Shown here one piece after another: positions 31,055-41,929 of a DNA stretch of 64,000 bases. The stretch's first letter is position 1. Every line of letters starts with the position of its first letter. The notes beneath the pieces were generated by a model, which saw nothing but the letters and a program-made list of their open reading frames with translations, had not been told where the DNA came from and did no database searches. This DNA is from Diplonema papillatum (lineage: Eukaryota; Euglenozoa; Diplonemea; Diplonemida; Diplonemidae). A program made the position numbers and the translations under genes. Where the stretch lies: assembly GCA_030068145.1 (NCBI GenBank), contig JAPJBO010000226.1:210533-274532 (forward strand). Reading direction: 5' to 3'.

Positions 31055-31650
31055 TGTTGCTGCGGGGCTGCTTTACCAATGTAGAGCAGCATCGGGTGTC
31101 TCAAGAGTCGCGTGTCCAGCTGCGGGTCGGTGACGACGAAAGGAGGGAACAGGTACACGAGCTTCAGCGGGTCCACCGCCGGCCGCGCGAGCTCAACGCC
31201 GCCGACGCCGCCAAGCACCCGCACGTCGGCTACTGTGTCGTACGTGGAACGGGGCCAGCCCAGTTTTCAGCTTCTCCCCGATGTTGCGCACCCGTTCTTG
31301 CCAAGGCGAGTCCAGTAGTAGCGAGAGACTGGCGTTCACGGCGGCGCAGGCCAAAGGGTTGCCTATGAACGTGGGCCCGTGCACGCGCTGAACGGGAGAT
31401 GCGACGCAGCCGGGTTCTCCGCCGTTCCGGCGGAGACCGTGGTGCCGACGTGCTGCGTGCACAGCAGCACCGCGAGTGTCATGTACCCCCCCGGCATGCC
31501 TTGCCCACGCACATGATGGCCGGCGTCACCCCCGCCAGGTCTGCTGCGAACAGTGCCCCCGTCCGGCCGAAGCCGGTCGCGATCTCGTCGAAGACGAGCA
31601 GGATGCCGTACTCCGTGCACAGCTGCCTCGCCCGCCGCCGCTGCTGCGGG
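31055..31650 (-). pseudogene. Decayed partial duplicate of the BioA 3' half
   Basis: Matches 31640-32325 of the intact gene, encoding [25 protein letters not shown] and [15 protein letters not shown], but with small deletions and frameshifts; the stretch after the lysine motif is out of frame. It lies directly downstream of the intact stop and is a local tandem duplicate that has decayed. Confidence 0.85.
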
Positions 31651-31689
31651 GCTGCTCTACGAATGCAGAGCAGAGCACCATGAAGAGTC

Positions 31690-34287
31690 TCAAGAGTCGT
31701 GGAGCGCGACATTCTTGACGACGCGGCAGATGGCGCCGGTCAGCGTGTCCAGCTGCGCGTCGGTGACGACGAACGGAGGGAACAGGTACACGAGCTTCCC
31801 GAACGGGCGGATCCAGACGCCCTCCGCCACGAAGGCGGCCTGCAGCTCCTGCGGGTCCACCGCCGGCCGCGCGAGCTCGACGACGCCGATGCCACCAAGC
31901 ACCCGGACGTCGGCGACTGTGTCGTACGTGGAACACGGAGCCAGCCCGGTTTTCAGCTTCTCCCCGATGTTGCGCACCCGTTCTTGCCAAGGCGAGTCGA
32001 GCAGCAGCGAGAGACTGGCGTTCGCGGCGGCGCAGGCCAAAGGGTTGCCCATGAACGTGGGCCCGTGCATGAACGGGAGATGCGACGCGGCCGGGTTCTC
32101 CGCCGTTCCGGCGGAGACCGTGGTGCCGACGTGCCGCGTGCACAGCAGCGCCGCGAGCGTCATGTACCCCCCCGTCAGCGCCTTGCCCACGCACATGATG
32201 TCCGGCGTCACCCCCGCCAAATCCGCCGCGAACAGCGCCCCCGTCCGGCCGAAGCCGGTCGCGATCTCGTCGAAGACGAGCAGGACGCCGTACTCCGTGC
32301 ACAGCTGCCTCGCCCGCTGCAGCCACTCCGCCGGGTAGAAGCGCATGCCTCCTGCGCCTTGAACCACCGGCTCGACGACGACAGCTGCGACTGTATGGTG
32401 ATGCAGTTCGAGGGTCTCCCGCAAACACGTGAGATCGTCGATGAAGATGTGCGGTGTCAAAAGCTTGCGGAACATGGAGTGCATCGAATTGACCGGGTCG
32501 CAGATGGACATGGCGCCGAGGGTGTCGCCGTGGTACCCGTGGCTGATGGTGACCATCGTCGTTTTGTCGCGCTTCCCCTGCGCCATCCAGTACTGAAGGG
32601 CCATCTTCAGGGCGGCTTCCATGGACACGGACCCGGAATCGGCCAGAAACACGCACTCCAGACCCTGGGGAGAAACGTCGACGAGGGTTCTGCAAAGGTC
32701 GATCGCCGGTTGGTGCGTCAGCCCGCCGAACATGACGTGCGACATGCTCTTCAGCTGCGTCTCGATCGCGGCGTTGATCCCGGGGACGTTGTACCCGTGG
32801 ATCGCCGACCACCACGACGCCATGCCGTCGGTCAGGACCCGCCCGTCGTCGAGGGTGATCTCGCAGCCCGCGCACGACGCCACCTTCCAAACCTTCCCCG
32901 GCTTCGCGAGCGAAGTGTACGGATGCCACACATGCCGTTTATCGAAAGCTCGGTCGTCGACCAACAACCGGACGACACGGCTGAACGCCGCTCGCACGGT
33001 TTTGTCAGCGTACCACTCGTCCAACGGCTCCGGCGCGTCCGGAATCGCAGGCAGCACAATGACCACCGTGCGGTGTTGCTGAGCGTCCTGTTTTGAGTTG
33101 GTTTTGCGACCTTGTTTGTGTCCTTGCTTTCGGCAGGGGCGGCCCCATTCCAGGGAGGCGTACTCCCCGGAGACGATCGATGGGCGTCCTCGTGGGTGGC
33201 AACCCGCCTCGCGATGGGATGCACTGCAAAGACAGTCAAAGTATGGTTAAAAACGTAGTTCAGTGTGGTGTCACCTGAGGGGGGTAATCTCAGGGCCGCC
33301 CACGTGATGAAGCCGTTGAGCACTGGGGACTTTTAAGCACGTGGATCAGCATGCACTTCAGCACGCACTGGCTGCCGTTGAGCAGCGGCTCCCGGCTTAT
33401 CCCGCGAACCTTTTTATAAGCACCAGTAGTTGGATTCTGTGACTAACACCCGCGCGCAGATGCTACGGTACAACTACAGATTGGTGGTACACCACACTGC
33501 GGATGTACCTGCGCGGCACACAGGTCCAACACGGTTGTTACCACCGTGCACAGGTGGACAAGTGGTGCAGATGGTATGCACCTACAGTGCTACACCTTGG
33601 CACAATGACCCACTGCTTGACTGACCGACACAGTCCGGAAAAGCGCTGCAAGAGGGCTTCACATACTGTCGAAAGTCGAGCGGATTTCAGGCGGTCTTCG
33701 ACGGCGTGCGCGTTGTCGGCGCCCCCGAGGAACAGGACGACCGCCGGCCGTTGGCCGCGCGCGCAGAGCGATTCGTAAGCCGTCAGCGTGGCGCTGATGC
33801 CGCCGAGCCTCGGGTCGCCGACCAGCAGCCCGGACGGCCGCGCGGCCGGCCCCTTTTGCGGCGCGAAGACGCGGGCGAGCACGTCGGCCTGCGGCGTGCC
33901 GGACGGAGCCGGCGACAGGACGCCGCCAGCGGTTTCGACCAGCGTCAGGTCCTCGTCGCTCTTCTCACGCACCGCCTGCCCGACGGCGGCGGCCAGCTGC
34001 TCGTCGCTGACTATCCGCTGCTCTCTCAGGGCTGCGAGGTGCGGGGAGACGGGGTCCCGGTACCTGAAGAGCGTCGTGACCGCCGCGCCGCTGGCGTGCG
34101 CCGTCACCCACGCCTCGTCCGTGTCCGGCCCGGTTTGCACGGGCTTGACGTAGCTGGCGGTGTAGTCCCCGCGTCTGCCCGCCTGCAGCAGGCCGCACGA
34201 CGCGACGGTTTTCCCCACGTCGGTGTTTGCGCCGTACACGACCACCGACACCCTCCGCCGCGACACCGCGCGGAAAGACGGCAGCAT
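31690..34287 (-). CDS. BIO3-BIO1: Bifunctional dethiobiotin synthetase / DAPA aminotransferase (biotin synthesis)
   Basis: Two exons, 34287-33667 (207 codons) and 33087-31690 (465 codons plus stop), phase 0, with a gtatgt donor and an aaacag acceptor. The first exon is a BioD domain: P-loop GANTDVGKT at about 19-27, YVKPVQTG, and [20 protein letters not shown]. The second is a BioA-type PLP aminotransferase: [70 protein letters not shown], the PLP lysine in [13 protein letters not shown], and [20 protein letters not shown]. Together they convert KAPA to DAPA and DAPA to dethiobiotin. Plants, fungi and other eukaryotes are known to have such BioD-BioA fusions, usually mitochondrial; no clear targeting peptide is visible beyond a short basic N-terminus. 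Partial duplicates of both ends flank the gene. Confidence 0.95.
33239..33357 (-). repeat. Diverged structured repeat TR with empty target site, in the biotin gene intron
   Basis: Minus strand: agtgcatgctgatccacgtg, cttaaaag, gtgggcggc, then a hairpin cctgag/ctcagg (33294-33274), tgacaccac and ttaaccatac. The order matches TR at 4833-5050, but the hairpin stem bases differ completely while pairing is kept. No retrotransposon is present. Confidence 0.6.
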
Positions 34288-34494
34288 CACTGCGTCGCTT
34301 GGTCTTTGTGTGACACCAAAGTTGACGTGCAGGTCGGTGCCTTTTTTTCTCTTTTTTCGGAGGGGGAAGAACCTGGACAAACAAAGTTTCTAGTTTTGAG
34401 GATCCGGTGTTTTTTTATGTCTCCCGGCGATAAGTAAAAGGCGGGATGTTTCGTTTGCGTGTGGGTATGGCTGGGATGGCGAGCACGTCGGCGC

Positions 34495-35125
34495 CGGCGA
34501 CAAGACCCCCGCCCCGGGGTTTCGACCAGCGGCAGGTCCTCATCGCTCTTCTCACGCACCGCCTGCCCGACGGCGGCGGCCAGCTGCTCGTCGCTGACTA
34601 TCCGCTGCTCTCTCAGGGCTGCGAGGTGCGGGGAGACGGGGTCCCGGTACCTGAAAAGCGTCGTGACCGCCGCGCCGCTGGCGTGCGCCGCCACCCACGC
34701 CTCGTCCGTGTCCGGCCCGGTTTGCACGGGCTTGACGTAGCTGGCGGTGTAGTCCCCGCGTCCGCCCGCCTGCAGCAGGCCGCACGACGCGACGGGTTTC
34801 CCCACGTCGGTGTTCGCGCCGTACACGACCTCCGCCGCGACACCGCGCGGAAAGACGGCAGCATCGCTGCGTTGATTTTACGGTTTCCCTCGGTCTTTGT
34901 GTGACGCCGAAGTTGACGTGCACGTCGGTGCCTTTTTCTCTCTTTTTTTGGAGCCGGCCGGGCGGGCGAGAACCTGGACAAACAAAATTTCGAGTTTTGA
35001 TCCGGTATGTCGCCGGGCGACAGGTAAATTTGTTGCATTAGTGTGATTGTCAGGCCTTCGACTACCCTGAGCAACGCACTCCAGTAATACAAGGTTTCGT
35101 GGGTATGCTGGGATGGCGAGCACGT
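34495..35125 (-). pseudogene. Decayed partial duplicate of the BioD 5' end and upstream region
   Basis: Repeats 33905-34490, including about 150 bases upstream of the ATG (ctttgtgtgacgccgaagtt, gacaaacaaa). The coding part shows GANTDVGKP in place of GKT, frameshifts near [12 protein letters not shown], and stops after VETPG. A further small repeat of the outer edge (tgggatggcgagcacgtcg) lies at 34474 and 35108. Direct tandem copy, non-functional. Confidence 0.85.
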
Positions 35126-35723
35126 CGAGGAAGCAGGAAGCGGATAAAGATGAAGAATCGTTGGTTTGTTTTTGTACCTACTACATGCCGAAACGTCTAC
35201 GAAGGGAGGGCGGGACGGACAGAAGTATCAGGACAACGAACTGGTATCAACACGGTAGAACGGAAGAGCGTGCTTGAATGTTGGTGAGTGCAACGCGTGA
35301 TTTAACGACACGGGAAGCAAGGTTCATCGGCAATGAACCTGAGCCTTTGCAGACAGGACAGCGATGTGGGATAGCTTTCGTCGTCACAGCTTGGTATACG
35401 CAAACTACGAGAGGATGGGAAATCCCGTCGGGACCAAGAACAGCACATGACACTTGTTGAGGGAAGGTAACATCCTATGGCATGGCTGTCTCGTGGGCCG
35501 AGGGATCCCCCAAAGGCCGCGCAGTGCACGCAACTGTCAAGATTTCTCAAAGGACGGGTCTTTCAAAAGATTGAACCAGCTGGTCCGGACAGTGTCATGA
35601 CCGAACAACTTCGCCGGGCGGAGGCGACAACGACGCAGACTCGATGGCCTTCAACTGGCACGGTGAAGGGTAGGTGCCGCGCCGCAGTTGGGAGTTTCTC
35701 AAAGGCCGATGCAGTTGCGGGTC
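35126..35723. other. Gap between the BioD duplicate and the coiled-coil gene
   Basis: Only short open frames; nothing recognised. Confidence 0.5.
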
Positions 35724-36719
35724 TTAATACCCTGGTCCAACTGGCATCGACAAGTGCTGGTGCCAAAGCTGAGATTCTCTCATGATTTGACTCCGGAGGC
35801 TGGACAACTCGTGCGTCTGGTCCGCCGTGCGGCTTCCGTGGGACGGGCGTCTCGCCGACGACACCGACCCGGGCTGCAGCGTCGCCACGCGCTGCTTCAG
35901 CGCCGCGTTTTCCGCCCGGAGCTGGTCCGCCTCCCTCTGCGCCTGCTGCTGCAGCTCGTCGCGGGCTGCCAGCAGTTTGTCCCTGCGGGCCTGCTCCTCG
36001 GCGATCGCCGCGTCGGCCGTCTTCTGCTCGACGACGCCAGCGAGCTTCTGGTTCTCCGCCGCCAGCTGCTCGACGCGCGCCGTCAGCCGGGCCACCTCCG
36101 CCGTTTTTTCCGCGAACTCCTCCGGCGCGACCAGCGGCGCCCGCAGCCGCGCGTTCTCGGCCCGCAGCCTGTCGACCTGCTCCCGCAGCGCGGCCGCCAG
36201 CGAGTCGTCGCCTTTGCCCCAGCGGCGGCCGTCGGCCTCGTCTCGCAGCTTGTCGTATCTTTCCCGGAGGTCCATCAGCTCTTCGGCGATGGAGATTCTC
36301 TCCTGCTTTTCGTTGATGACCTCCAGCAGCGCGTTGTCCTTGTCACGGGCCAAGTTGTACATGCTGCTACGGAGGGCCGAGATCTCTTTGTCATGGTCGA
36401 AGCCGGAGGCCCGGGTGCTGACGATTTCGGACACCCTGGCCACTTCGTCCTTCAGCGCCGCCATCCCGCCCATGGACGCGAGCAAGCTCGGGTCGTCATC
36501 CCGCCCGCCTGACAGGCTGCCGCGGATCCTTCGCAGCTCCCGCGTGAGCCAAGCGATGTCGTCTTCGTCTCCGAGCAAGGATCGGCTGCGGGTCCTGTCG
36601 ACGTACAGCGGCGACAGCGGCGGCGGCGGCGGCGGGGCGCCTACAGCAGAGACGGTGTCCAGCAGCCTCCTGCGTACGAGGCTGTCGCCGGCGTCGCCGC
36701 CGCCCCACCCGCTCCGCAT
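35724..36719 (-). CDS. Coiled-coil protein, unknown function
   Basis: 331 codons in a single open frame from MRSGWGGGDAG, with strongly GC-rich codon use like its neighbours. A proline run (PPPPPPLSP) lies near residue 29. From about residue 55 to 300 the sequence is heptad-rich with long Glu/Arg/Leu/Ala stretches (AALREQVDRLRAENARLR, ARVEQLAAENQKLAGVVEQ, READQLRAENAALKQRV), a long parallel coiled coil. The C-terminus is Ser-rich and uncharged. Such proteins are typically structural (cytoskeleton, basal body, Golgi tethers), but nothing here decides which. An ATG further upstream in another exon cannot be excluded. Confidence 0.75.
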   Translation of the reverse strand: MRSGWGGGDAGDSLVRRRLLDTVSAVGAPPPPPPLSPLYVDRTRSRSLLGDEDDIAWLTRELRRIRGSLSGGRDDDPSLLASMGGMAALKDEVARVSEIVSTRASGFDHDKEISALRSSMYNLARDKDNALLEVINEKQERISIAEELMDLRERYDKLRDEADGRRWGKGDDSLAAALREQVDRLRAENARLRAPLVAPEEFAEKTAEVARLTARVEQLAAENQKLAGVVEQKTADAAIAEEQARRDKLLAARDELQQQAQREADQLRAENAALKQRVATLQPGSVSSARRPSHGSRTADQTHELSSLRSQIMRESQLWHQHLSMPVGPGY

Positions 36720-38382
36720 GAGGGATGAACCGGTATTAGCCTACCCCCCCCCTCCCACCTTCACCCTCTGGCAGCTGGTGTGTGTTCAGTGTGTGATGAG
36801 CTAATCTGCTGTTCCGTCGTCTTTCTTACACGACGGGAGCTCCCACCACTAACCGACCTGGAGAACTCTGCAAAAACACTCCAGCTTTCCAGGACGAAAA
36901 TCCCGGTTGCAATGGACGAGATTCATGTCTAAACTACTACTGCTAGCGAGCGAATCGGTGTACGCTTGCCAAATATCTGCTGCAGGACTCAAAACTGTGA
37001 CCCCATGTGGCGACTGCCGACGATGACTGGTGCTTGCATCAGGAGTTTGGAGCAGCTAGTCAGGCCAAGCTCATTGCACAGAGAGAGTTTGCATATCCTC
37101 GGGTGGGTTGTGCCGCCTGTGTAAAGATATTCAGCTGTTGCACGGGCCGAAAACCGCGTGCAGCTAACACCGCAAGATGGCGAGACTGACCGAGCTGGGG
37201 ACGAGAGAAGGTGGAATAGAATGAAGCATCGGCACAAGATCGCGCATCGAAGCTAGCTTGACGTCAATACCAGCTCTTACGGGCGGAATGCGAATCGTAG
37301 AAGTCCACGTACGCGTTGCGCGGGGACGGACCGTCCTTTCGTTCCTTTGCCTTCTGAAGTAGCAGGCGGTTGCGCAGAAGACTATCCGCGCATATCCCTC
37401 CTAACCTTGGGTAGTCCAGCTTTGAGCCGAAGGGGACCCTGAGTCAGCCCCAACGCCCGGCTGGGACTTGTCTCGGGCACGTCTCGGGCACAGGAGCCGC
37501 AATAGGCATGGACGGTCGCAGGTGCGGTTCTTGATCAGTAATTCGCTGGGATCGCACGAGGTTGCATGGCACGAGGAATCTTTCCTGTTCCGCCGCAGAC
37601 GGGCATGCATCGGTCCATGCGGCAATGCACCGATTCGTCCATGCAGTTCGTGATTCAGCACCAGGCCACTACAAGCAAGCTAATACAAACACAACAGGAA
37701 CATTCTTGCTCTAGCACCAAGGTGAAAAGACATAGCAGACGGGTATCGAACCGTACGACAACTTGAAGCCATAAAGTCAGGGCGCCTCAATCCTCTCTGC
37801 AAGAGGCGGCCACACTGGCGATCACACACGGTTCTCCGCCGGAACGAGGACGCTGCAGGCCTCACAATTCGAACGGGGCGCCTTCTCCGAGCCATACCGA
37901 AAGATCACCGAGTTGCGCGAGAAGATCATCCTCTGAAGATACCACCAAGTTTCATTTGGTTTCCCGTATCTCTTCGGTAAGTCGCTCACGGAGAGAAGTT
38001 CTCAGGGCAAGACGACAGGGCACACAGCTGGGCACATCGCGTGCATGATGGTACCTGGTACCTACACGGCATCCAGCGGGTTCACGTGCGATACGGCGTA
38101 GTGGAACCGCTTGTGCTCGTACATATGCCGTCTGTCGACGATCGGCGGGAAATGAGGCATGCCACCTGGTCGGTGGACACCCTGTGTGTTTGTGGATACG
38201 AGTAGGAGCACATTCACTTCGCACTGATCGCATGATTTTGAATGGACAGCTGGACACACTTCACACCGCTACATAGTTCAAAGCAGCTTGCGCGCTTTTA
38301 TCTTCAATGTGAATTCGCTTAGAGATCCCGGGTTTTAAAGTCTCCGGATGACCATTGTCGTAGAGAGTTTCGTTAAGGAATC
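36720..38382. other. Gap between the coiled-coil gene and the 38.4 kb tandem duplication
   Basis: Short open frames only. Nothing with a recognised domain, and no tandem repeat seen. Confidence 0.5.
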
Positions 38383-39050
38383 GTATGCTAGTGTGCGTAT
38401 CGTATCTGCAGTAGTGGCAGTACGTGTGCTTGTGCGTATGTCTCTTTTGCCAATTGCCGATAATTCGACTTGTTTCCAGAGTGCGCTCCTTGCCCTGTGC
38501 CGTGACGAGTTGGACCATTCACGAGCCGGATGCACCTGCGCCAAAACGCAGTGTAACAACGTTTCCATGCCAGACATTAGACGCTGGTCGGAAAGCTGCC
38601 CAGAGGCAGGAAAGCGGTGCTCACGCCAGCCGAGTATAACGCCTTCAAACGCCGAAGCAACATACCCTCCTCAGGGTCGCGCTGCGCGAACACGAAACGG
38701 TCGGGGGGGGAAAGGGGAACGGGAGAAGTATGCTAGTGTGCGTATCATATCTGCAGTAGTGTCAGTACGTGTGCTGGTGTATGTATGTCGTCGTTGCCTA
38801 TTGCCGACTATTCGACGGAGTTTTTTGAGCGTGCTCACTTTTCCTGTGTCTACCTGGGCCGTGACGAGTCGGACCATTCACGAGTCGGGTGCACCTGCGC
38901 CAAAACGCAGTGCAACAACGTTTCCATGCCAGACACAATAGACGGTGGTCAGAAGGCTGTCCAGAGGCAGGAAAGCGGTGCTCACGCCAGCCGAGTATAA
39001 CGCCTTCAAACGCCGAAGCAACAAACCCTCCTCCGCGAAACAGTCGGGGG
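38383..39050 (+). repeat. Direct tandem duplication, about 330-bp unit, non-coding
   Basis: Unit 1 (38383-38712) and unit 2 (38729-39050) start tatgctagtgtgcgtatc, share gacgagttggaccattcacg and the accattcacgag, caaaacgcag and tttccatgccagac runs, and end cgaaacggtcgggggg / cgaaacagtcgggggg. Divergence is concentrated in the first 120 bases. No conserved reading frame. Confidence 0.9.
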
Positions 39051-39099
39051 GAACGTTGTTTTTGATGCTGGTTTTGAGGGACACGGAAAGGAAAAACCG

Positions 39100-39270
39100 T
39101 GCACCGCGAGTGTAGGAGAAAGTAGGTTGAAGTATGGCTAAAGATAAAGTGGTGTCACCTGAGGGGAAAGGGAAACTAGAGTTTTCGTTGACCGCACTAC
39201 CCTGAGCCCACATCCTGGCCGTGGTTTCAGGTGGCAAATTTGGCAAATGATCGTGATCAGAAGGTACTAC
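39100..39270 (+). repeat. Dispersed repeat, filled site (pairs with 41640-41760 in reverse)
   Basis: Matches the reverse complement of 41640-41760 (accgcgag, taggagaaagtag, aaagggaaactagag, ttttcgttgaccgcactacc, gtttcaggtggcaaatt), except for an extra 42 bases at 39126-39167 that the other copy lacks. Confidence 0.85.
39126..39167 (+). mobile_element. 42-bp insertion relative to the paralogous copy
   Basis: Starts gttgaagtatggctaaagat and ends gtggtgtcacctgagggg. It is absent from the otherwise matching copy at 41640-41760, which reads straight from agtag to aaaggg. Related pieces occur at 12205-12243, in TR of the biotin intron (33239-33280) and, more distantly, in TR at 4.9 and 61.5 kb. 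It contains the small palindrome ggtgtcacc. Confidence 0.65.
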
Positions 39271-39299
39271 TTGGGCGGTTCAGTTCTTCACGCATGCAT

Positions 39300-39962
39300 G
39301 TGGCTAAAAAACAATTGCGGTGGTCCGTTGGTATGGTAGTTTGTGCAACCTTCATTCTTTTACACTCGTTCTTTACTCACCTTTGCTTGTTTGTGCGTGC
39401 CGGTTGATCGTTTTCCCACTTGTATTCACCCTGTGTCATTTTCAGGTAACGATCAACCACCTAAACACGCTGCCTACGTCTTTAAAGCCTGCGCAATACA
39501 TTGAAGGCCAACCCGCAAGATGGTTAGTACTGAAAAAGACTCCTGCGACCGACACCGCGAAACGGTCAAGGGGGGGGGGGGGCAGTGCTGATACTAAGCC
39601 TGAGACCCAAAACGAAGTTGCTAACCCTGGGTGGGGGTGGGTACCCCCCCCCCCCCCCCTCCTGGTGCAACCCACTGTGGACCTACTGTGGGACCCACCT
39701 TAGCTAAATTCTCTAAGGTGAAATGGTGGAAAAAGTGGGTCAAAATTTCTTTTTTTCGAGTGCTTTTTTGGGAGGATTTGGGCCAAAAAAAATTTTTTTT
39801 TTCTTGGTCGGTACTGAGGAAACCACCTTAGAGCGGTCACCACCCTGCTGCACACAGGCCCTGCAAGGGGAGGGGGGGGGGGGTACCCACCCACCCCTCG
39901 TTGCCGTCCGGCTGACAACGATGCCGAGTTTAGGGGCCTTAGCATCAGCACTGGGGGGGGGG
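39300..39962. other. Gap with long G- and C-runs
   Basis: Contains ggggggggggg (39570), gtacccccccccccccc (39640), and gggggggggggtaccc (39876), plus T-runs. No coding signal. The same runs joined to gtaccc occur at 25.7 kb. Confidence 0.6.
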
Positions 39963-40190
39963 TTTGCAAGAACGTGCTTGGAATGGGTATGTGCTCAACA
40001 CCGCACTGGTCCCGTCTGCGCCGTGTTTCGGTCCTTTAAGCCACGGACACAGAAGGCGGACCATCATCAGCGCGGAACCTGCGTGTCTGCAGACAGGCGC
40101 GGTGTGAGTCTGGTTTGTCAGGCGGCTGTTCGTAGCTCGTCACAGCCAGGACCACCCGTGCTACTAGAGCACAGGCGAATCCGTCAAGGG
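39963..40190 (+). repeat. Dispersed 230-bp repeat P, copy 1
   Basis: tgcaagaacgtgcttggaat, then cgtgtttcggtcctttaagc, accatcatcagcgcggaacc and gtcacagccaggaccaccc. It is nearly identical to 57338-57570, and a more diverged copy is at 56138-56275. It ends about 40 bases from the 5' splice site of the gene at 40229. Confidence 0.85.
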
Positions 40191-40228
40191 GGGGGGTAAA
40201 GGGGAACGGGAGAAGGGAGAAGGCGCAC

Positions 40229-41461
40229 CTGCGACGGCGCGCGGCTGCGCTTCGCCTCGGACGACATTTTCTTGATGGCGGCAAAGTGCTGCTTGATGCG
40301 CTCGTTTTCCATCCACTGCGACCGGTATGACTCGAGGTGGTCCTTGGTGAGCGTTGTGAGGCGCGGCGCGGGCTTCGCGCGTTGGTTGCGGAGGTGGTAC
40401 GGGTTGCCCCACACCGGCAGTAGCCCCAAGTGCCGCGCACGCTCCACTGACACCAACAGCTGCGCGTGGGCCCCTGACTTCAAACCCGAGTACCTTGGCG
40501 CGTACGGCATGCCCTGGGCGTTGAGGAACTTACTCAGAAACAGCGGGTTTTTCTCGTGCAGCTTCATCCACTGCAGCCCGTGGATCGGGTCCTTCGGGTG
40601 CATCTCCCAGTCCGCCGGCAGCGCGTCCTTGTACATCCTCCAGCTGTTGTCGCCGATCAACCCTGTGTCGAGCCATCGCTTGCTGTACTTGTTCTCGAAG
40701 TCTGTGGCGGCCTCTGCGCGCGTGAAGTCGGGTCGCATCATCGACGTGGCGTAGCTTCCCAGCTTTGCATCGGCCCCGCCGCTTGTCTCACGCATGTAGT
40801 CCTTCCATGGTTTGCTGTGGGATAGGAGTTTCTTGCAATAGATTTCGCTGATAGTCCAGGGCGCCTAGAGCCCTTCGGCGAATCGGTTTACTTGTTCGCT
40901 ACGCATGCTACGAGCAGAGTCTTTTGATTTTGGCTTATGATGATTCAACCATTCATTCCATTCCATTTTCCCAAATCCCCATCCGTGGTTCTCTCAATCC
41001 AACCCCACTCTTTCGTGGAGTCCAACTAGGAGACAACCGTAGGAACCGGCCACAAGGCTCAAATCCTCGGAACAACAAGGCTCCTCAATGCGTTACGCCC
41101 GCCGGTCCGTTCGGACTCGTATAGACCCGGTTGGAGACACAGGATCTGGATATGAATTTGGAAGTTACCGTTCGCCGAAGCTAGTCGCGGTATGATAAAT
41201 CCGATGTGCTCTGAGTAACTCACGCATTCCTCTAGACTGGGTTCTGGCTTAGAGGCGTTCAGCTCGTGTCGGTGGGTAACTTTGTTGCCGTTCGTTTGCG
41301 ACCACTGCCGCGCTGCTTGATGCTGGCGTCAGGTCTTCTCTGGCGAAAAATGAGAGCTAAGGGAATCGCCTCACCACCCTCAAGTAAGCACACCTGTGGC
41401 TGGCTAGTTTGTGGAGAAACTCCGCAGCCTGCGGCTGCGAGCGAGCGAAGTACTTATCCAT
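40229..41461 (-). CDS. Conserved-looking protein of unknown function (at least two exons)
   Basis: Exon 41461-41394 opens MDKYFARSQPQAAEFLHKLA and splices in phase 2 (gtgtgc donor, atcag acceptor) to exon 40847-40229. That exon contains EIYCKKLLSHSKPWKDYMRE, KYSKRWLDTGLIGDNSWRMY, PKDPIHGLQWMKLHEKNP and GLLPVWGNPYHLRNQ. It ends SRAPSQ at a gtgcgc donor, so another exon should follow at lower coordinates; I could not find it. The protein is basic, rich in Trp and Tyr, with no transmembrane segment, a composition that would suit an organellar ribosomal or complex subunit, but I do not recognise the family. The first exon is less certain than the second. Dispersed repeat P begins about 40 bases after the last donor. 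Confidence 0.65.
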
Positions 41462-41639
41462 GTTGCCGCGAGGGCCGACGTCGGATCGGCGCCGCGAGAC
41501 GGTGCAGGCGGTTGTACCCCCGGAAGGACCGCCCTCCCCCTTTTGCCTTTCTGGAAGTGTCGTGGTTCTTCTCCGAGATTTTTTGTTAGCCACATGCAAT
41601 GGGTGAGGAAACTGAACCGCCCAAGTAGGATCTTCTGAT

Positions 41640-41760
41640 CATGATCATTAGCCACCTGAATTTGCCACCTGAAACCACGTCCAGGATTTGGGCTCAGGGT
41701 AGTGCGGTCAACGAAAACTCTAGTTTCCCTTTCTACTTTCTCCTACTCTCGCGGTGGACG
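41640..41760 (-). repeat. Dispersed repeat, empty site (pairs with 39100-39270)
   Basis: Reverse-oriented copy of 39100-39270 without the 42-bp insertion. Confidence 0.85.
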
Positions 41761-41929
41761 GGTTTTCGAGTTTTTAGGGAATCGTGTTGCTAAGCCTCGG
41801 CTTGACAGCTTTGTCTTTAGTGTAACGAAGGGCATGTCAGGCGGATAACGGGGTTGGCTTCGCTCGCTGCTTTTAGAGTGTAACTTCTACTTCATTCAGA
41901 ATCCATTCCTTCATCCGTGCAGCTGCGAG

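Noticed and set aside
31526..32929. Alternative minus-strand frame (467 codons)
   Set aside because: Out-of-frame shadow of BioA, rich in Arg and Gly; the true frame carries all BioA motifs.
31690..34287. Bacterial contamination suggested by BioA/BioD similarity
   Set aside because: The gene has a GT-AG intron, the same base composition as its neighbours, and decayed duplicates in place.
33538..34380. BioD as a separate 280-codon gene ending at 33538
   Set aside because: A gtatgt donor at 33666 and an acceptor at 33088 join it in frame to BioA; the read-through end lacks BioD similarity.
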